64,000 nt of DNA from Symbiodinium microadriaticum (GCA_001939145.1 LSRX01000055.1:900339-964338), one strand, 5' to 3'; numbered from the stretch's first letter, positions 22,661-34,445 are shown. The notes: generated by a model not told the origin, from the letters alone. Numbers and translations are program-made.

Positions 22661-24588
22661 AGCAGTCGGGCATTCTGGGCTAACCTCCCTGACTCGCGCA
22701 TGGCGCGCCTGCGTCGACGATTCAGAACGCGTACAAGAAGCTTTGCAGTGCGCAGTCTGCGCCTGTTGCCATGCTACGGTCTGGTGTTTAGAGTTTTGGG
22801 TTCAGGGTGCTTGGACCTCGGTACGGTTCGGGTTTAAACCCCAAGCCCTAAAGACCCTAAATCCTAAACCCGAAACCCAAAAAAAACTTTAACCCTAAAA
22901 GCCCTAAACCCTAAAAACCCCAAATCCTAGACTTTGGTCCTAAACCCAGTACCTCACAAGGTCGAGGGTTGATTGGCGCCTTTGAGGTTTTGATCTGGGG
23001 ACGGTGGAGATGACACGGAGACACGGTTTAGGGTTTAGGGTTTCTTAGGGTTTAGGCGTTCAGGGTTGTAGAGCTTAGGGTTTAGGGTTTACAGCAACGT
23101 GACTGCATCTACTCAGCCGTAGGTGTTCAAGCTCCTATAGCAAAGCCTTATACATCGCCAGGATTACAGTAACAGTCTCGCCGCACTTGCCTATGGATCA
23201 TGAAGAGGGCGCGGAGTACCGACATGTGCACGTTTCATGGCCTGGTTTGCGGAGGAATTATTTCACCCGACTACATTGACTATACTGCCTAAGTGCTCCG
23301 GACGCACGGTGGTGAGGAGTCTAAGGCTTGAAATGGGTTTTGCATGGTGTTCAAGACCAACATTCGAAAGTGCGACAAAGTTCGTCCTACCGCCGTATGT
23401 AGCAACCCTCTCAGTTTCCCCTTAGCATCATGTTTAGGGTTTAGGGCTTGGAGTAACCCTCCTAAACCCCAAACCCCTAAACCCTAAACCCCTAAGCCCC
23501 TAAACCCCAAACCCCTAAACCCGAAACCCTAAGCCCTCAACCCTAAACCCTTTTAGACCTCGAAAAAGGAACTCTGGGCTCTGGGTGGGGTGTGTAGTCG
23601 ATACAAGACGGCTAAGCTTCGCCTACACCGACTTAGGCGGAAAGCACACACACACACATCAGGAGTCTCCGGAGTTAAGGTTTGGGGTTTAGGGTTCTGG
23701 GTTTAGGGCTGCAAGGTTTAGTATGAAGAGTTAAAGTTGAGGGCTTATGGTTTAGGTAAGGTTCTGGATTTAGCTTGCCCTAGGGTAACCAGGGCTCAAA
23801 ACAGCAGAGCCCTGACAGTACAAAACACGCCGCCTGCCCAAAACCAGTATGCCTTTGCATGAGGTCGTAAGGAGGCTCCGCATCGCTGCTTCCCCAAATG
23901 AAACAGTGTAAGCCTACACAGGAATGATTAGCACATGACTGGCTTAGTGGCTCGAGAGGCCCAGCCTCATCGAACCAGGCGTCTCTCTCTCTCTCTCTCT
24001 CTCGGTATATAGGGCTCCATAGGACGTCATGTCATCATTTACATAAGGAGTCTTGCCAGAGTTTAAGGGGGCTACGATCGGGGTCTTTGCGTAAATCCTG
24101 ATCAGCGCCGTCTTATGTGCAGAATAGCCCAGCCCTGAGCCCTAAACCCAGGCTTCCAAGGCACCTGTGGGAAATGTTCTTTCCCGAACTTTTCCTGCAC
24201 GCATTCTCCAGTGCCTCAGACGAGAGGGACTGAAGGCCTCAACGAGGTTAGCTCAAGGTTTGGGGCTGAGGGTTTATAGGGTTTAGGGTTCGGGGATTAG
24301 GGTCTATAGGCTTTTAGGGTTTGGGGCTTGGGGTTTAGAGGCATAGGGTTTAGGGCCGAAGATTGGCAATGAGAGAGTTGCAATGCCATACCCTTAACTT
24401 AAGGCCCTTACCATACCCTTAAAGCCCTAGCTTCCAAGCCCTAGAAAAAGCCCAAACCAGACCCTTAAAGCCCGTACGAAGACCTATAAAGGCCCCTTGA
24501 AGTCCTCCTACGTGCGAATCACTGGCTCCTCGAGCTGGAGAGCTTGAAACCCTGAGCCCTGCCTATCCCTCAAAAAGTCAGTGAAACC
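22661..24588. repeat. Telomere-like repeat-rich spacer
   Basis: CCCTAAA heptamers at 22840-22930 and 23450-23560; TTTAGGG heptamers at 23020-23090, 23680-23760 and 24260-24360. (CA)n at about 23644-23658 and (CT)n at 23981-24003. A plus open frame at 23237-23425 lacks a recognised domain and is not called. Confidence 0.65.
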
Positions 24589-24685
24589 GTTGATGGTATA
24601 AATCCTGCATTACCCATAATAGGGAACATACCATAATTCCCATAGTTCAGGGTCCTTAAGGAAATGCAGGATCTATATCGTCAAC
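24589..24685. mobile_element. Family B MITE-like element, copy 3
   Basis: Arms GTTGATGGTATAAATCCTGC and GCAGGATCTATATCGTCAAC are inverse. Single-core form with CATAATTCCCATAGTTCAGG and no heptamer expansion, probably close to the ancestral structure. Confidence 0.75.
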
Positions 24686-25991
24686 CGAATTATCGCCCCA
24701 CACCGAGAGAAGGCTATGATTCTACATACTTCTGGGGGTCCAGGTATACCCTAACACTACGACCCGAAAGCCCTAAAACGACCTAAAACCCGCGGGGCTT
24801 GGAGGAGGTCGGGTTTCGGGCTTAGGGCTCGGGCTTTGGAGCCATTTAGAGCTTCCTGGAACCTCGACTACCTTGAAGCATGGGTGATCAAGGTAACAAC
24901 AGCAATAATAGAACGAAGAAGGGCTCCGATGTCTAAGGTAGATTCCTTGCTTAGAGGGAAATTATTATGCCCTAAACCCTAAACTTGCCCTAAACCGTCC
25001 CCGGGAAGAATAAGTAGTTGGCCAGAGTGGCCGAGCTTCAATATCTCGGACGCAGAACAGAACACCGGCCTCCTAATTCAATGTAGAATGACGTCAGACT
25101 AAACAGGATATATAGGGCTTTGGTTGCATATGGTGATATAAACAAATTGGAAACCTAAGGAAGGCTCTTGTTAATAATTGCAGACTCCTCGACCTAAAAC
25201 CCACGGTGTCTCTGGTTGACTGTGCGGCATTCTGGGGGATATCTCTGAGAGTTTAAGGTGTAGGGCTCAGGGCCGACAAGGGCTTATGATGCAGGCTACA
25301 ACCAGATTACAATACAAACGTGTTCTAAGCACCCAGCTTCGTCGTTGCCACTTGATATGGTTACCTTCGGACGGCAGCTCTGGACCCCTAAACCCTAAAC
25401 CCTAAAAAACCCTAAACCCCAAAAACCCCAAAAAAAACAAAAACCCTAAAAACCCCAAAAACCCCAAAAAAAACAAAAACCCTAAAAACCCTAGAAACCC
25501 TAGAAACCCTAAACAGATTTTGAGCCAAGCTTTGGATGTCCTTCTGTCTTCACACGGGTTACAGGCGCTAAGTGCGACCTCGAAACCCTCCGCCCGGGGC
25601 CCATCATCAAGTATATAATTACTGGAGCACACCACGTGCGACTCAGAGGTCATCCTATATCTTGCTGAGATTGCGCCTACTTGGGTTGGGATGGGGCTGC
25701 AACCTCCGTAAACCAAATACTATCCCACAAGGCTCTGCTGCAACCTCATGCACGGTGGGTCAAAGATACCATCGGACTCCACACCTGTGGGGAATCTTTC
25801 ACCACAAAGAGAGGACGCCAGGAATCCCTAAGAACCCAAAAGGAATCCCACAGAACCCACTGCCCAAAGTTGAAGCCTCCCATTTCTCAGACCTTAAGCC
25901 CAAAGGCGAAATACGGCTAGATCCCGAACCCTGAAGGATCCCAGATCTTCCAAACTCCCTCGATGAAGGAATCGTCCGTTTTCATATACCT
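24686..25991. repeat. Spacer with CCCTAAA/CCCCAAA block
   Basis: 25385-25515 is an array of CCCTAAA, CCCCAAAA and AACCCTAGA variants. The minus strand upstream of it (about 25700-25525) has an open frame with protein-like residues (SNYILDDGPRAEGFEVALS) but no clear splice borders, so it is only noted. Confidence 0.5.
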
Positions 25992-26107
25992 TACCTTTAG
26001 TCTCCATCGTGGTTCGTCATGTTTTGGTTAACCAATTTTATGGTTAGGATCCCATAACCCAAAATTTTGCTTACCAAAAAGAGGAACTACAATGGAGACT
26101 GCAGGTA
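25992..26107. mobile_element. Family D MITE-like element, copy 3 (uninterrupted)
   Basis: The left arm TACCTTTAGTCTCCATCGTG and the right arm ACTACAATGGAGACTGCAGG ending TA are inverse. The interior carries GGTTAACCAATTTTATGGTT. It is the reference copy that shows the 18727-18958 copy is interrupted. Confidence 0.8.
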
Positions 26108-27060
26108 ATCCTTCCCCCTGACATTAAACGAGGGGGGCCTCCACCCCCGATAACAAGGCATGCACGCGACTCGCCGCCCCGAAAGGTCGTGCAACTTATT
26201 AAGTTGAGGAACGCATGTGACTGGCACTGTGGTTTCGACACCATAAGGCTTGAAGCAAACTGTTTGATGGAACATGCATGTGGTGATAGCTTGCATGCGG
26301 GGGGCACGAAAGGCCAAGAACTTAATCCAAACCCCACACCACCCCTCCACCCCCGACCCCAAGCTGGAAAACTCCGACAATACCGAGAACAACTTTAACA
26401 AACACAACAAAAGCTCCAGTCATTAGGTTTTGGCCATGGATGCTCTGCCCTTCCCAAATCGCAATAGACCATGGACGTCATGAGGTTTTGGCCATGGATG
26501 CTTTGCCCCCAAGACACAGCACGACAAAGGCGAATGCGAACAACAGCCGCAACCCCCCTTGACGACCTCGCGCCTGTTTGCGCGCAAAACTCCTGTAACT
26601 ACTACTTTCTGCCTTTTCGACAACATCGTAAACCACAAAAACCTGTACATTGCCGCATTTGCAGGACCCATCTCATCTCCATCGCAACCAATGCCGGTGA
26701 ATTTGGCTCCCTCCCGACGCTGGACATCCGACCCTCCCACCGGGCGAAGGGTGCATTCACTTTTCGCGGCGGCGAGCGGGGTACATCGGAATAACAACTC
26801 GAAATTTGTTGTCAGTATTAGGGTGCATTTCGATCTCTGCTGTCACATCGGGGAGGATCCTGTTCCTGCTCTGGCTCTTGCTGCAGCTCCTGCTCATGCT
26901 CCTGTTTCTGTCGGTGCTGTCGCTCGCTCCTGCTAAGGCTCTTGCTCTTGCTCTTGCTCTCGCTCCTGCTCTTGCTCTTGATCCTGCTGTTCCTGCTCTT
27001 GCTCTTGAATCGCCCTAATTCGGGTTTATGGGGTGGGGATGATGTCAAGACTATTTCCCG
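26108..27060. other. Telomere-repeat-free unique block, possible transcribed region
   Basis: Unlike its surroundings this block lacks TTTAGGG heptamers. Open frames of 107-125 codons exist on both strands between 26423 and 26936; none carries a motif I recognise, so strand and coding status are undecided. A 26-bp direct repeat (AGGTTTTGGCCATGGATGCT, then TTGCCC or CTGCCC) is at 26425-26450 and 26483-26508. The block ends in a CTTGCT-type hexamer repeat. Confidence 0.4.
26936..27006. repeat. (CTTGCT)n-like hexanucleotide repeat
   Basis: Tandem CTCTTG/CTCCTG units. On the minus strand they would translate as Ser/Lys/Arg-rich low complexity, which is not taken as evidence of a gene. Confidence 0.85.
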
Positions 27061-28629
27061 GAAAGTGCTTCACTATTAGGGGCGTGTTTAGTAAATGGGG
27101 GGAAGTGGCTAAATCATAGTAGGATCTATAACCTGACTTTAAGTATACTCCATAGAAAATCTGGGATCACTGGGATTCAGTGTCTGTCAGACCAAGATAG
27201 GGGCGTTCACGGATAGAACAGGTTGCAATGAAATAAACTAAGGTTGCAATTTCGTTCAAAGTGTTGTACTGTGAGGAAACCACCCGCAAATTGTTGTACA
27301 CGAAGTACATATTCCGATCGGGGCCGGATGTTACAAGACGTGGGGTTAGTGCTAATCGAGACAACGAGGGCATGTATGTATGTATGTATGTATGTATGTA
27401 TGTATGTATATACATATAAATGTGTGTGTATATACATATATATATATATGGCTAAGTGCTGAATGTTTCGGGATTACTCCGGAGTTTGGTTAGGTGTTGG
27501 ATGTTGTCTAAACTAGGAGCCGATGCAAGACTCTCGCCCAAGAGATCGAACAAGGCCCCCACCGCCGTGGATTTCTTCGTGGAGTACATTGTACCTGCCA
27601 GACGTTTTAGGTTTCAGATCCTCCATCCTGCTAAAGACCCGAGCCTAACTAGCATACTTCAAAGATTCTAATCAATTACGGCGGTCGTGAATCCAAATGC
27701 CTGGTTCATAGGTATCTGGGACCCTTAAACTAGAAGGTCCTTAACACATTTGGAAAGTCCTCACAAAGCGCTTCAATGTTACACCACCTAGAAAAACACT
27801 TGTACAAAACTTGATAGAAGCCCTTGATCATTACATAAGGTGGAAGCCAGGCTGGCATGTTTAGGGTCGAGGTCGGGGAAGTTGGCAGGGTTATCCCCGT
27901 GTTTCTTCCACAGTCCCGTGTCTAATCATTGGGGCCCCTATGCCCTAAACCCTAAACCCAAAGTCCTAAAGCACAACTATAATCCGTAACCGCATATAGC
28001 AGTGCTCTTCCGAAACGCTCTCCCGCAGGTCCTGATGAACTCATCCTCACTCCATTGCCCACCTGTCCTGCCGATGATAAAAACATCCGAAAGCAGGGTT
28101 TCGATTTGAGCTAGGGTTTATCAGGTGTTCCGTGGTGTTTCGCTGGTGTTTCTATCTGCGTTCTTTAGAAAGGAATCATGCGACTTGTGTTACACATGCT
28201 TCACAATGTCCGTAGCCGGTTATTGTAGAGGTCTGACCAATTGGAAGTAGCATTGCCTCGTCCGAATATCGTTAAGCCCTAAACCCTAAACCCTAAAGTT
28301 AGACTGTCAAGATCACAAGCTGTGCAATCCTGTCCGACTTATTTATTCTGGCCCCACATACAGGTAGCTGTCTCGCTATTTAAGTTCACAAAACAGTATG
28401 AACAGCGCCCTTATGATTCAAGGGGGCCCCAAAATGGGACCCTGATTTAGAGAACTACCCATTCCCCTAAAGTCCTACCCTAAATCCTGAACCCGGAAAC
28501 CTGACCCATATCCCCGAAAGCCCAAGGCTCTGATAAAAGAGTGGACCCCCAAGCCTTCACTCTTGTGATGGGGCAGGAAGCGCTGGTAATTAGGTGTGAG
28601 GGGCCAACGAACCGCGGCTTTGCAGTAGC
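27061..28629. other. Unique spacer with ATGT microsatellite
   Basis: (ATGT)n and (AT)n at about 27371-27450. The rest is unique, with sparse CCCTAAA heptamers (about 27940-27960 and 28275-28300) and a right-half family I remnant at about 28430-28470. A plus open frame at 27456-27671 is not supported further. Confidence 0.5.
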
Positions 28630-30440
28630 CCAAACCCTAAACCCCCTAACCCCCAAACCCAAAACCCCTAAACCCCTAAACCCCTAACCCCCAAACCCAA
28701 AACCCCCCTAAACCCTGAACCCCTTAACTTAAACCCCAAACCCCCAAACCCGTAAACCCCTAAACTTAAACCCCAAACCCCTAAACCCGTAAACCCCTAA
28801 ACCATCAACCATACACCAACACCCGGGGATCTAAGGACTGAAGCCTATTGGTTGGCAGGAGTTCCTNCCCCCAAACCCGTAAACCCGTAAACCCCAAACC
28901 CCTGAACCCCTTAACTTAAACCCCAAACCCCCAAACCCGTAAACCCCTAAACTTAAACCCCAAACCCCTAAACCCGTAAACCCCTAAACCATCAACCATA
29001 CACCAACACCCGGGGATCTAAGGACTGAAGCCTATTGGTTGGCAGGAGTTCCTCTAAGGACCAGGGTTTAGGGCTTTAGGGTTTAGGGGTTTTAGGGTTT
29101 AGGGCTTTCGGGGCTTTGAGGGTTTAGGGGTTTAGGGTTTAGGGTTTTTGAGTTTAGGGGTTCAGGGCTTTACGGTTTAGGCTTCTAGGGTTTAGGAGTT
29201 TCGGGTTTAGGGTTTTAGGGTTTAGGGGTTTAGGGGTTTCGGGTTTAAGGGTTTAGGGGTTTAGAGCTTCAGGGTCTTAGTGTTCTGAGTTTTCGGGTTT
29301 AGGGTTTAGGGTTTGGGATTGGGGTTCTAACAAGGCTTACATCAAGGTTCACCCATAAGGGCCTCGGGTTAGGGGTTTTAGGTTTTCAGGTTTGGGATGA
29401 CGGGCCTGAGACATTACAATCAGGTTCTGAAAGCTATTTACTGTAGCGATAACAACAATAATAATGATAACAATCATACTATGAATGTTGAAAGTAATTC
29501 ATTCTAAATAGCAATAATGATAGTCTGACAATAAGAAGAAACGTCATCAGAATAACGATAATACTACAACAAAGACAACTGGTGTCTTCAGGACTTGGGC
29601 GTGGGGTGTCGGGGGAGGTTGATGGGTCGGAGCAGGCTCTGCCACACTGCAGCTAGCTTATAAACCCTCAACCCTAAGCCCGACGGGGTTTAGAAGGGTT
29701 TGGGAAATGAGGCTTTCGAGCTTTGGGGTTGGGTTTGGGGTTTAGGGTTTAGGGTTTAGGGTTTCAGCATGTATAGAGGGCATCTGCAGCAAGACCCGCT
29801 GCAGATGCAGTAAATCAAGCAAGCCGAAAAAAGCCGCTAGAAGTAGGTGCTACCCCAACAGCGACAGCACCGCTGGGCGCGAATCTGAAAACTTACTGAG
29901 AACTTTGCTTCTTTCAGTGAAACGCTGACATGTACAATCATAGGATCTAGGCCTGCTGCCTGGACATTGACGGTTGGAAGACCAGAAGTAAATCAACTGT
30001 GGGGTTTAGCATGCAACTGCAAGCAGGGCATGTATAGCCCGCAATGTAAAGCCACCCTAAAGCCTAAACTCTCTGAGGCTCTCAGTGCCCTGACAAGCCC
30101 TCAGCCCCTTGGACCCTTGTACAGATCCTTGTCGAACCCCCTCTCAGGAATAAAAAAAGGAAACCTTGCAGGTTCGTTTAAGGGTTCCTTTCAAGGCTCC
30201 TATAAAGCCACCCCTTAGTCCATGAAAGGGGGGTGCTAAGTCCCTCGTTCCTCTGAGTATTGTGAAGGACCCTAAACCCCAAAACCCCTAAACCCCTAAA
30301 ACCCTAAACCCTAAACCCCTAAACTTATAAGCCCTAAACCCCTTAAACCCTAAACCCTAAACCCCAAACCCCTAAACCCCTAAGCCCTAAACCCCCTAAA
30401 ACCCTAAACCCTAAACCCTAAACCCCAAGCCCTGGCTGAA
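28630..30440. repeat. Large telomere-like repeat block, orientation switches
   Basis: CCCTAAA/CCCCAAA variants fill 28630-28800 and 28870-28990. TTTAGGG variants fill 29060-29320 and 29700-29770. CCCTAAA returns at 30270-30430. Between them, 29430-29580 is AATAATGATAAC-type low complexity and 29780-30240 is unique sequence. No gene supported. Confidence 0.8.
28715..29053. repeat. 152-bp direct duplication on either side of an N
   Basis: 28715-28866 and 28902-29053 are the same sequence (offset 187), both ending GGTTGGCAGGAGTTCCT. The only ambiguous base in the window, N at 28867, lies directly after the first copy. This pattern fits two contig ends that overlap but were joined without merging. 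Confidence 0.85.
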
Positions 30441-30672
30441 GTCGAGCAGGCCAAAGATGCCAGGGATCCATGTCACTCGAGCAGTCTGGGTCTCAAGGGT
30501 TGCGGGGGGGGGGGGTGCTTGGAATGGGTCGTAAGTAGACTTATAGGGTTTAGGGTTTTGGGGTTATAAGCACCCTAAAAGGGATCCTGATTGGGGTTAT
30601 CATACTTATAAGTCGCTGAAAACCACTCCTTACTAAGTCCCCCCGACCCTCCAAGTGGGACTTCCAAGAACT

Positions 30673-30782
30673 TACCCAGAGAACCCAGTGCCCCTTAATT
30701 AAGGAATATACCTGAAATTACAAGGGCCTTATTATAATTTAAGGTATATTCCTTAATTAAGGGGTATTGGGTTCTCTGGGTA
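30673..30782. mobile_element. Family E foldback element, copy 2
   Basis: Left arm TACCCAGAGAACCCAGTGCC then CCTTAATTAAGGAATATACC; the right arm is its inverse, ending GGGTTCTCTGGGTA. Arms are over 40 bp with few mismatches, the best preserved of the family. Confidence 0.8.
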
Positions 30783-31154
30783 CCTGGACCCTCAGAAAAT
30801 CACAACTTTCGGGCTTCCTGACGGCGATCTCATGTTTCGGCACCCTGAGAGGCGTAGGGTTAGGGTTTCCATCAAGGGGTTTCGGTTAGCTTTCAGCCTC
30901 ACCCTAAACCCTAAATCCCTAAACCCTAAACGTCGGATTGGGCGTGTCGGTTTTGGAGTTGGGGATTTAGGTTCGGTCGTGGGGTAGGGTTCTGTAGTAT
31001 CCTACAAAAAACTCGAATTCTCGAGACCTTATCCCTAAACCCTAGACCCAAACCCTAAACCCTAAGCCCAAAAGATGCTAACCCAGAGCTCCCTGCTCTT
31101 TTCTGCAGCTTGAAACACATAACTTCCATGGCAGAGGCGCCCGAATTCACTTCC
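30783..31154. repeat. Short telomere-like spacer
   Basis: CCCTAAA heptamers at about 30900-30930 and 31030-31070; otherwise unique, no gene seen. Confidence 0.6.
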
Positions 31155-31257
31155 CAGAGACTCCCAAACCTCTGAATGGCTTGGGGTTTTGGGGTTTCTA
31201 GGCTTAAAGATGTTGAGTGAAGGTATCAACCCTAATTCAGGGGTTTGGGAGTCTCTG
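31155..31257. mobile_element. Short foldback element
   Basis: Left arm CAGAGACTCCCAAACCTCTG and right arm CAGGGGTTTGGGAGTCTCTG are inverse over about 22 bp. The centre is unique. Confidence 0.7.
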
Positions 31258-31591
31258 TGTTTGCTACGGGATATGAAGGAGAACTACAAGATGACTAATT
31301 ATCCAGGCCCTTGCTAGGACCTGTCCTGGATGTGTTGTCGACAAGAAGTCTTCTTCGAAGAGGTGTCGTTTAAAAACAAGTCAATTCGTGGCATCGGCAC
31401 TTTGGACCCGGAAGTTTGGTGAATTCGAACATCAAAGAGTCAAAGCTCATCAGTTTGGGATAGTTTGGGTGTAGGGGGTTGAATCTACAGGGAGTTGGTT
31501 TCTAGGATGACAAGGTACTGTCCTTTCGAGTCTCGATTTTCCGATGCTCACGGACCTGCCAAAAAAAGGGGATCAAGTCTACTTACTGCAG

Positions 31592-31748
31592 GTGTCAAGA
31601 CCTTCGCTTGCAGGCTCGAAAGGATCCTCGCCGATCCTGTGGGCCATGTCATCAGGAGAATAACAATGCCCACGATCTGGTGCTTGCTTTTGCACCATCG
31701 GCCGCAGGAACGGAGAACATTGAAATAGAACCACCGCCACCTGGACTT
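31592..31748 (+). CDS. Candidate internal exon of an unidentified gene
   Basis: On plus, a pyrimidine-rich acceptor (GTCTACTTACTGCAG|G) and a consensus donor (GGACTT|GTGAGTG) enclose 157 nt that are open in one frame, with the residues CQDLRLQARKDPRRSCGPCH and ENIEIEPPPPGL including a C-x2-C pair. The minus strand also has plausible borders (TCCAG|G and CTGCA|GTAAGTAG) around nearly the same interval and an open frame, so strand is uncertain; on minus it would lie just downstream of the membrane-protein exons. No family recognised. Confidence 0.35.
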
Positions 31749-32324
31749 GTGAGTGACCACAAAGTAGAATGTCAAAGAAGCAGAAGTACAAATAACGGTG
31801 TAGATAAACCTAAACCCTAAACCCTAAAGGTGTCTTCGGGGTTTGGTCCTGGTCGCGTGGCTCCTATGACTCCTATGCCCACTGAAGCTGAAAACACATA
31901 ATTCCACCCCAGGAAACCACAAACCCCAAACACTTAAATAAACCTCTCAACTGCACAAGCCCTAAAACTCAAATCCCTGACACCTGAACCGTGAACCCTC
32001 AACCCTAAACCTCAAACTTAAACTGCTTGCAATGTCGGGCGCGATGGCCATGATGCCCAAATACAGAATTGATCCACTGAGCCGGTTCGGTGTGTATCCG
32101 TAGACCTTGGCGACTGAAAGAATACAGCCATGTGGCTTTTTATGGGTCTGACAGGCTTATGGCTCAGGAAATGTAACAGGGATTGACCCAAGGCTTGTAG
32201 GATGAACGGATATAGTAAGTATGCCTAGATTGAGCCAACAGGCTAGAGCGGCTTCAGAACCAAACATGCCTACGCTATGCAAAGCAACCTTTTCAAGTTG
32301 CTGCAGCTCTGGTTCAACACCCTC
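31749..32324. other. Unique spacer
   Basis: A few CCCTAAA heptamers at about 31808-31825 and 31990-32020; otherwise unique with no supported gene. Confidence 0.5.
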
Positions 32325-32410
32325 AGGGTCCAAGTACTCCTTATCATGGAACTTCTAGGGACTTTTTTAAAGGGTATCAAAAACCCATAAATAAGGACTA
32401 CTTGGACCCT
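32325..32410. mobile_element. Short foldback element
   Basis: Arms AGGGTCCAAGTACTCCTTAT and ATAAGGACTACTTGGACCCT are 20-bp inverse repeats with one mismatch, about 46 bp apart. Confidence 0.7.
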
Positions 32411-32647
32411 TCATGCGAGTACATGGCCTGAAAGAAAAGTCTTTTTCGTGCACCGGAGAGTTTGCCCGACGGCTGTTGAATGTTCCACTGGCGAAAAGTG
32501 TCCAGTGCTACGTACGTCGGACATTAAACAAAGGGATCCGGCTCCTTCAAATTAGGGGCGTAATCATATGGAGGATCCCAGTGTTAAAGGTCTGTATATA
32601 TACTGGGCTCCGTAGTTTCCAAAATCTCAAATTGAGCAACAAAATTG

Positions 32648-32929
32648 TTACTGCCGGTGCAGCTTCAGCACTACATCGTTCTCCAGTGATGCAGTCAGGC
32701 CCATCACAACGGCTTCGATCACCACGGCAATCACCGAAACCAGGACATCTAGACATCCCGTACAGCATCGCCTTCGCAGACGAAAGACGATCCAGAGAAA
32801 AATTTGGGCAAAAACAGGTCCAACCACCAGCCACTGCGTAAACGCTTGGACTGCACCAGCAATCCGCTCATCGTCTGTCTCATAGGTGAAGCTGCGGTCA
32901 AGGAAAAACCACAGCACTGGGGCATTCAG
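32648..32929 (-). CDS. Downstream exon of the TIR-like membrane-protein gene (two hydrophobic segments)
   Basis: Preceded on minus by a good acceptor (TTTTTCATACTCCCGCATGG, then TACAG|C). The frame is open from 32929 to a TAA at 32648-32650. It encodes LNAPVLWFFLDRSFTYETDD followed by two hydrophobic stretches (FTQWLVVGPVFAQIFLWIVF and LDVLVSVIAVVIEAVVMGL) that fit membrane segments. The first phase is 0, matching the end of the exon at 34003-34117. Placement in this gene follows from that phase, the strand and the order expected for a dinoflagellate multi-pass family I know only from memory. The lower border is uncertain: it may be the true C-terminus or continue past an unseen donor. Confidence 0.6.
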   Translation of the reverse strand: MNAPVLWFFLDRSFTYETDDERIAGAVQAFTQWLVVGPVFAQIFLWIVFRLRRRCCTGCLDVLVSVIAVVIEAVVMGLTASLENDVVLKLHRQ

Positions 32930-33380
32930 CTGTACCATGCGGGAGTATGAAAAACCTTCCTTGGTTTTGTTTAGACATGAATATATATAGGCCTTCCATA
33001 ATTAGAATAGTGGCTGGAAACGGCATAACAAGGACCCTCAAGGCATAGCTTCGGCAAGTATCTCCATATTCATTCAGGCCCGACGAGGGTTTTTATTTTT
33101 TGCTAGCGACAGTTCCATAAGCACAGCCATGAACGTGCAAAGGCCCACATAGATTCATGAACCCTAGGGGATCCCCTCGGCACTGAACCCTGGACCCCGA
33201 ACCCGCAAAAGATGTACTGCTTTGGGAGTGCTCGACATAAGCACCCGGCATGTTCCCTTGGACGTGCAGCAATGCATGCTGCACCATAAACCCTAAACCC
33301 TATATATACACCCTACAAGACTTCACTAGAGGGCCACCCCCAACATTTTTTACTCGTTATTACTTGTTAAGTCCTCTGAT
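32930..33380. other. Intronic/unique sequence
   Basis: Between candidate exons of the minus-strand gene. Contains a CCCTAAA pair near 33290 and AT-rich sequence; no further exon identified. Confidence 0.5.
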
Positions 33381-33466
33381 ACTGTACCCATAGGCCCCTT
33401 ATGGTTTATGTTTGGAGTCCTACAAGGTAATCCCGAAAAGGAACTACTTAGGGGCCTGTGGGTAGT
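33381..33466. mobile_element. Family J foldback element
   Basis: Left end ACTGTACCCATAGGCCCCTT and right end AGGGGCCTGTGGGTAGT are inverse. The interior matches 3711-3784 in opposite orientation. Confidence 0.6.
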
Positions 33467-33594
33467 TCATGTAATGGCGCTAAGCCGTGCGCCTTCGAGG
33501 CCTGTGGAGTGATGCAAACTTGGAAGAGGCTCAGCCTTCCCATTTGCTGCTTGGCCGTTCTTCATGGTGATTCATGGCTATGTTGTTCATACAT

Positions 33595-33735
33595 ATACAT
33601 ATAAATACATAAATAAATAAATAAATAAATAAATAAATATATATATATATATATATGAATGAATGGTGTGTGTGTATATATATATATATGTATGTATGCA
33701 TATACGTGGCTAGTATACGTGTGTGTGTGTCTGTG
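33595..33735. repeat. (AAAT)n, (AT)n and (GT)n compound microsatellite
   Basis: Tandem AAAT is followed by alternating AT and GTGT/ATGT runs. A poly(A) tract at about 33821-33839 and a poly(C) tract at about 33914-33927 follow shortly after. Confidence 0.95.
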
Positions 33736-34002
33736 TGTGGGGCATGAACAGATGGACTGCAGTATTGGGCATAACCTGATTAATCAACTTCCGCAGGGAA
33801 CCAACCAAGCGAGAAATAACACAAAAAAAAAAAAAAAAACACATCTTGGGCTTCCTGCAGTGTACCATTAGCCCTAACAGCCTTAACGCCTAAATCTTTG
33901 AAACCACCTAGACCCCCCCCCCCCCCAACTAACCCCAAATACCCTTTGTTCCAGACCATGCGGGCATTGTTGCAGGGTACATTGGGGCTCTTGGCAAGCT
34001 GC

Positions 34003-34117
34003 CTTCGTAATCTGGCGAAGGAGAGCATCTTGTACCACCTTTCGCACACAAAGATCAAACTCCTCGATCGAACCGAACCAAACGGTGATGCATCGAAGAA
34101 GGATGTCCCGGTCGCAC
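34003..34117 (-). CDS. Exon of the TIR-like membrane-protein gene (CDRD...WFGS segment)
   Basis: The acceptor is CTCCCCAG|G on minus at 34117; the donor is best read as ACGAAG|GCAGCT (GC donor) at 34003. The exon encodes CDRDILLRCITVWFGSIEEF and DLCVRKVVQDALLRQITK. The CDR...tl..WFGS.E.F..fV+..l pattern is a hallmark I associate with a large family of predicted dinoflagellate membrane proteins, where it follows the Cys-rich FRI..A..CC segment, as here. Both joints are phase-compatible with the neighbouring exons. Function of this cytosolic-looking segment is unknown. Confidence 0.7.
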
Positions 34118-34330
34118 CTGGGGAGCCAATACAGTAAGCCAATGGCTAGTGCTGGTATTATGTACACTGGTGTTCCCCATAGTTTGCTTTCTTGGGGGCA
34201 TGAGGAAATAATTCTCCAACTTTACGGAAGTTAGTGTGGCAAAGTGTTCTGTTCAGCAGGATCTAGAAGGGATCATAGAACTGAATCTGTATGGTTCCTG
34301 CGTTCCGTCCAAGGCATAAAGCAGCAACGC

Positions 34331-34445
34331 CATGAACATCCGGGCAACACGAGTGGATGTGCGGGCTTCCTCTCACAGCACCAGCTGCGAGCATGCTCGA
34401 TCCGGAACTCACTGAGCTGCTGCTTCATTACGTCCTTCGCTGGCA
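34331..34445 (-). CDS. Exon of the TIR-like membrane-protein gene (FRIEHARSWCC segment)
   Basis: The minus-strand frame reads VMKQQLSEFRIEHARSWCCE followed by a His/Pro-rich tail. The lower border fits a GC donor (TTCATG|GCGTTG at 34331), giving a phase match to the CDRD exon. The upper border is at one of two AG sites near 34439-34445. The frame at its start does not match the end of the 61327-61432 exon, so at least one exon between them is missing from my reading. The retrotransposon array lies in that gap. Confidence 0.65.

Noticed and set aside
26423..26936. Calling a gene in the telomere-repeat-free block
   Set aside because: Frames are open on both strands with no recognisable motif, so neither strand is preferred.
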